DNA of 6,768 bases from the NCBI GenBank assembly GCA_016839425.1, contig JAEOUI010000096.1, positions 1 through 6,768 of the forward strand. The letters are read 5' to 3'. Position 1 is the first letter of the stretch; each line of letters begins with the position of its first letter. Both the position numbers and the translations under genes were made by a program. The notes beneath the pieces are model-generated. The model was not told where the DNA came from. It did not search any database and was given only the letters and a program-made list of their open reading frames with translations. This DNA comes from Promethearchaeota archaeon. Its GTDB lineage: Archaea; Asgardarchaeota; Lokiarchaeia; Sigynarchaeales; SOKP01. Below are positions 5,703-6,768 of this stretch, piece after piece.

Positions 5703-5737
5703 AATTAGGTCTGTTTCTTTAATGGATGTGAAGAAAA

Positions 5738-6768
5738 ATGATTAAATCAAATGTATATGACATGTTAAGTTCCCATCTAGATAGAATGCCAATTGGTTTC
5801 CCTAAAACAGAATCGGGTGTGGAACTTAAATTACTAAAAATGTTGTTTACGCCCAAGGAAGCGTTAGTGGGGTGTGCCATGAATTTCTTACCAGAACCCG
5901 CTTTAAAAATCTATGAAAGAATAAAAGATAATTTAGAAATTAGTCTCGAAGAATTAGAAACAACTCTGTCTGAAATGGATATTAAAGGCACGATTACAAT
6001 CGTGGAGGTAGATGGCGTAAAACTATATGGTAACATTCCTTTTGTGGTTGGAATGTACGAATATCAGCTTGGACGATTAACATCTGAATTTTCTAGAGAT
6101 ACATTTAATTATTTTAAAGAAGGATTTATGGAAAAAGAGTATAACTTAACGGGTATTCCTCAATTACGGACCATCCCAGTTGAAACCGCGATTACTCCTG
6201 ACCTTGGGGTTTCTAGTTATGATAAGGTAAGAGATTTGATAAAAAATTCTAAAGGCAATATCGGAATTATGGATTGTATTTGCAGAGTAGCGCACGATCT
6301 ACTTGATAATCCATGCAAAACAACAAATATGAGGAAGACTTGCATGACTTTTGGTCTTGGGGCTGAAAAAAATCACGAAAAAGGATTAGCGCAATATATA
6401 TCAAAAGAAGAAGCGTTGAGGCTCGTTGAAAAAATGGAAAGGGAAGGTTTAGTTCCACAACCATCGAATTCTCAGAAACCTTTCGTGATCTGTAATTGCT
6501 GTGGTTGCTGCTGCGAAGTGTTATCAAATCAAAAAACACTTGTCGATCCTGCTAAACATTTTGCTTCAAATTTTATTATTAAAATCAATAATGAAGATTG
6601 TAATGCGTGTGGATCATATGTTGATTCTTGTCCAATGGAGGCACTACAATTAAACGATGTTAAATGCTTAGTTAGCCAAATAAGATGCATAGGATGTGGT
6701 TTATGTGTTTCTAAATGTCCAACTAATGCCCTTTACCTTGAAAAAAAGCAAATAGAAATCGTACCACC
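5738..6768 (+). CDS. iron-sulfur protein: winged-helix-like N-terminus, CNCCGCCC centre, two ferredoxin sites; 3' end cut by window edge
   Basis: 343 residues are visible before the right edge. Residues 28-90 (ELKLLKMLFTPKEAL to DIKGTI) look like a helical winged-helix-like domain. The middle holds C180-x-C182-R, C193 and C202, then GLAQYISKEEALRLVEKMEREGL. A very cysteine-rich CNCCGCCC follows (252-259, six cysteines in eight residues). The end carries two ferredoxin-type sites: C288-x2-C291 with C298-P, where the expected third cysteine is Tyr294, and a complete C317-x2-C320-x2-C323-x3-C327-P. The architecture resembles an uncharacterised 4Fe-4S protein family of anaerobes; electron transfer is likely, and the partner is unknown. 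No signal peptide or membrane segment is seen. GTGA seven bases before the ATG is a weak ribosome site, and an in-frame TGA just upstream fixes the start. It is divergent from the TrmB regulator, which may control it. Confidence 0.85.
   Translation, partial: MIKSNVYDMLSSHLDRMPIGFPKTESGVELKLLKMLFTPKEALVGCAMNFLPEPALKIYERIKDNLEISLEELETTLSEMDIKGTITIVEVDGVKLYGNIPFVVGMYEYQLGRLTSEFSRDTFNYFKEGFMEKEYNLTGIPQLRTIPVETAITPDLGVSSYDKVRDLIKNSKGNIGIMDCICRVAHDLLDNPCKTTNMRKTCMTFGLGAEKNHEKGLAQYISKEEALRLVEKMEREGLVPQPSNSQKPFVICNCCGCCCEVLSNQKTLVDPAKHFASNFIIKINNEDCNACGSYVDSCPMEALQLNDVKCLVSQIRCIGCGLCVSKCPTNALYLEKKQIEIVP

Noticed and set aside
6267..6539. 90-codon minus-strand open frame
   Set aside because: Antisense to the cysteine-rich part of the iron-sulfur protein, which has clear motifs on the plus strand.
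1..6768. CRISPR array, insertion sequence or tRNA/rRNA gene
   Set aside because: I saw no regularly spaced repeats, terminal inverted repeats with a transposase, or cloverleaf-like sequences on either strand.

Overview
The window is AT-rich and looks archaeal. Genes are short-spaced and strand-alternating. Several starts are preceded by TATA-like boxes of the TTTAWATA type. Three starts sit exactly four bases after a GTGAT or CTGAT element, which can pair with the archaeal anti-Shine-Dalgarno (16S 3' end AUCACCUCC). Gene ends carry oligo-T runs rather than hairpin terminators. A TrmB-type regulator, an ArsR-like regulator, a long coiled-coil protein ending in a zinc ribbon, and a cysteine-rich winged-helix/ferredoxin protein together suggest an anaerobic archaeon. 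An Asgard (Lokiarchaeia-like) source is my best guess, but this is inference from gene style, not from a marker gene.

Layout. Bases 1-1419 (minus) hold an FAD-dependent oxidoreductase of the FAD_oxidored type, missing only its C-terminal end at the window edge. A 391-bp divergent spacer follows, with a promoter at each side and a mostly empty middle. Bases 1811-3166 (plus) encode a 451-residue coiled-coil protein with a C-terminal four-to-five-cysteine zinc ribbon. Bases 3277-3657 (plus) encode a small helical protein of unknown function whose start codon is debatable (GTG, or an ACG placed where ATG is expected). It converges on a four-helix membrane protein (3760-4155, minus), with oligo-T terminators for both strands between them. 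The membrane gene is divergent from an ArsR-like winged-helix regulator (4304-4651, plus). That regulator converges on a TrmB-family regulator (4729-5622, minus), which is divergent from an iron-sulfur protein (5738 to the right edge, plus).

How the genes may work together. Two regulator/target pairs are suggested by divergent layout: ArsR-like with the membrane protein, and TrmB with the iron-sulfur protein. Each shared spacer has a candidate operator: an inverted repeat at 4192-4211 and a tandem AATACCA repeat at 5684-5702, which overlaps a TATA box. The FAD enzyme and the iron-sulfur protein are both redox proteins, but nothing in the window links them directly. Most worth a second look are the iron-sulfur protein (a CNCCGCCC cluster, and a ferredoxin site where Tyr replaces one cysteine), the coiled-coil zinc-ribbon protein, and the ACG/GTG start problem.
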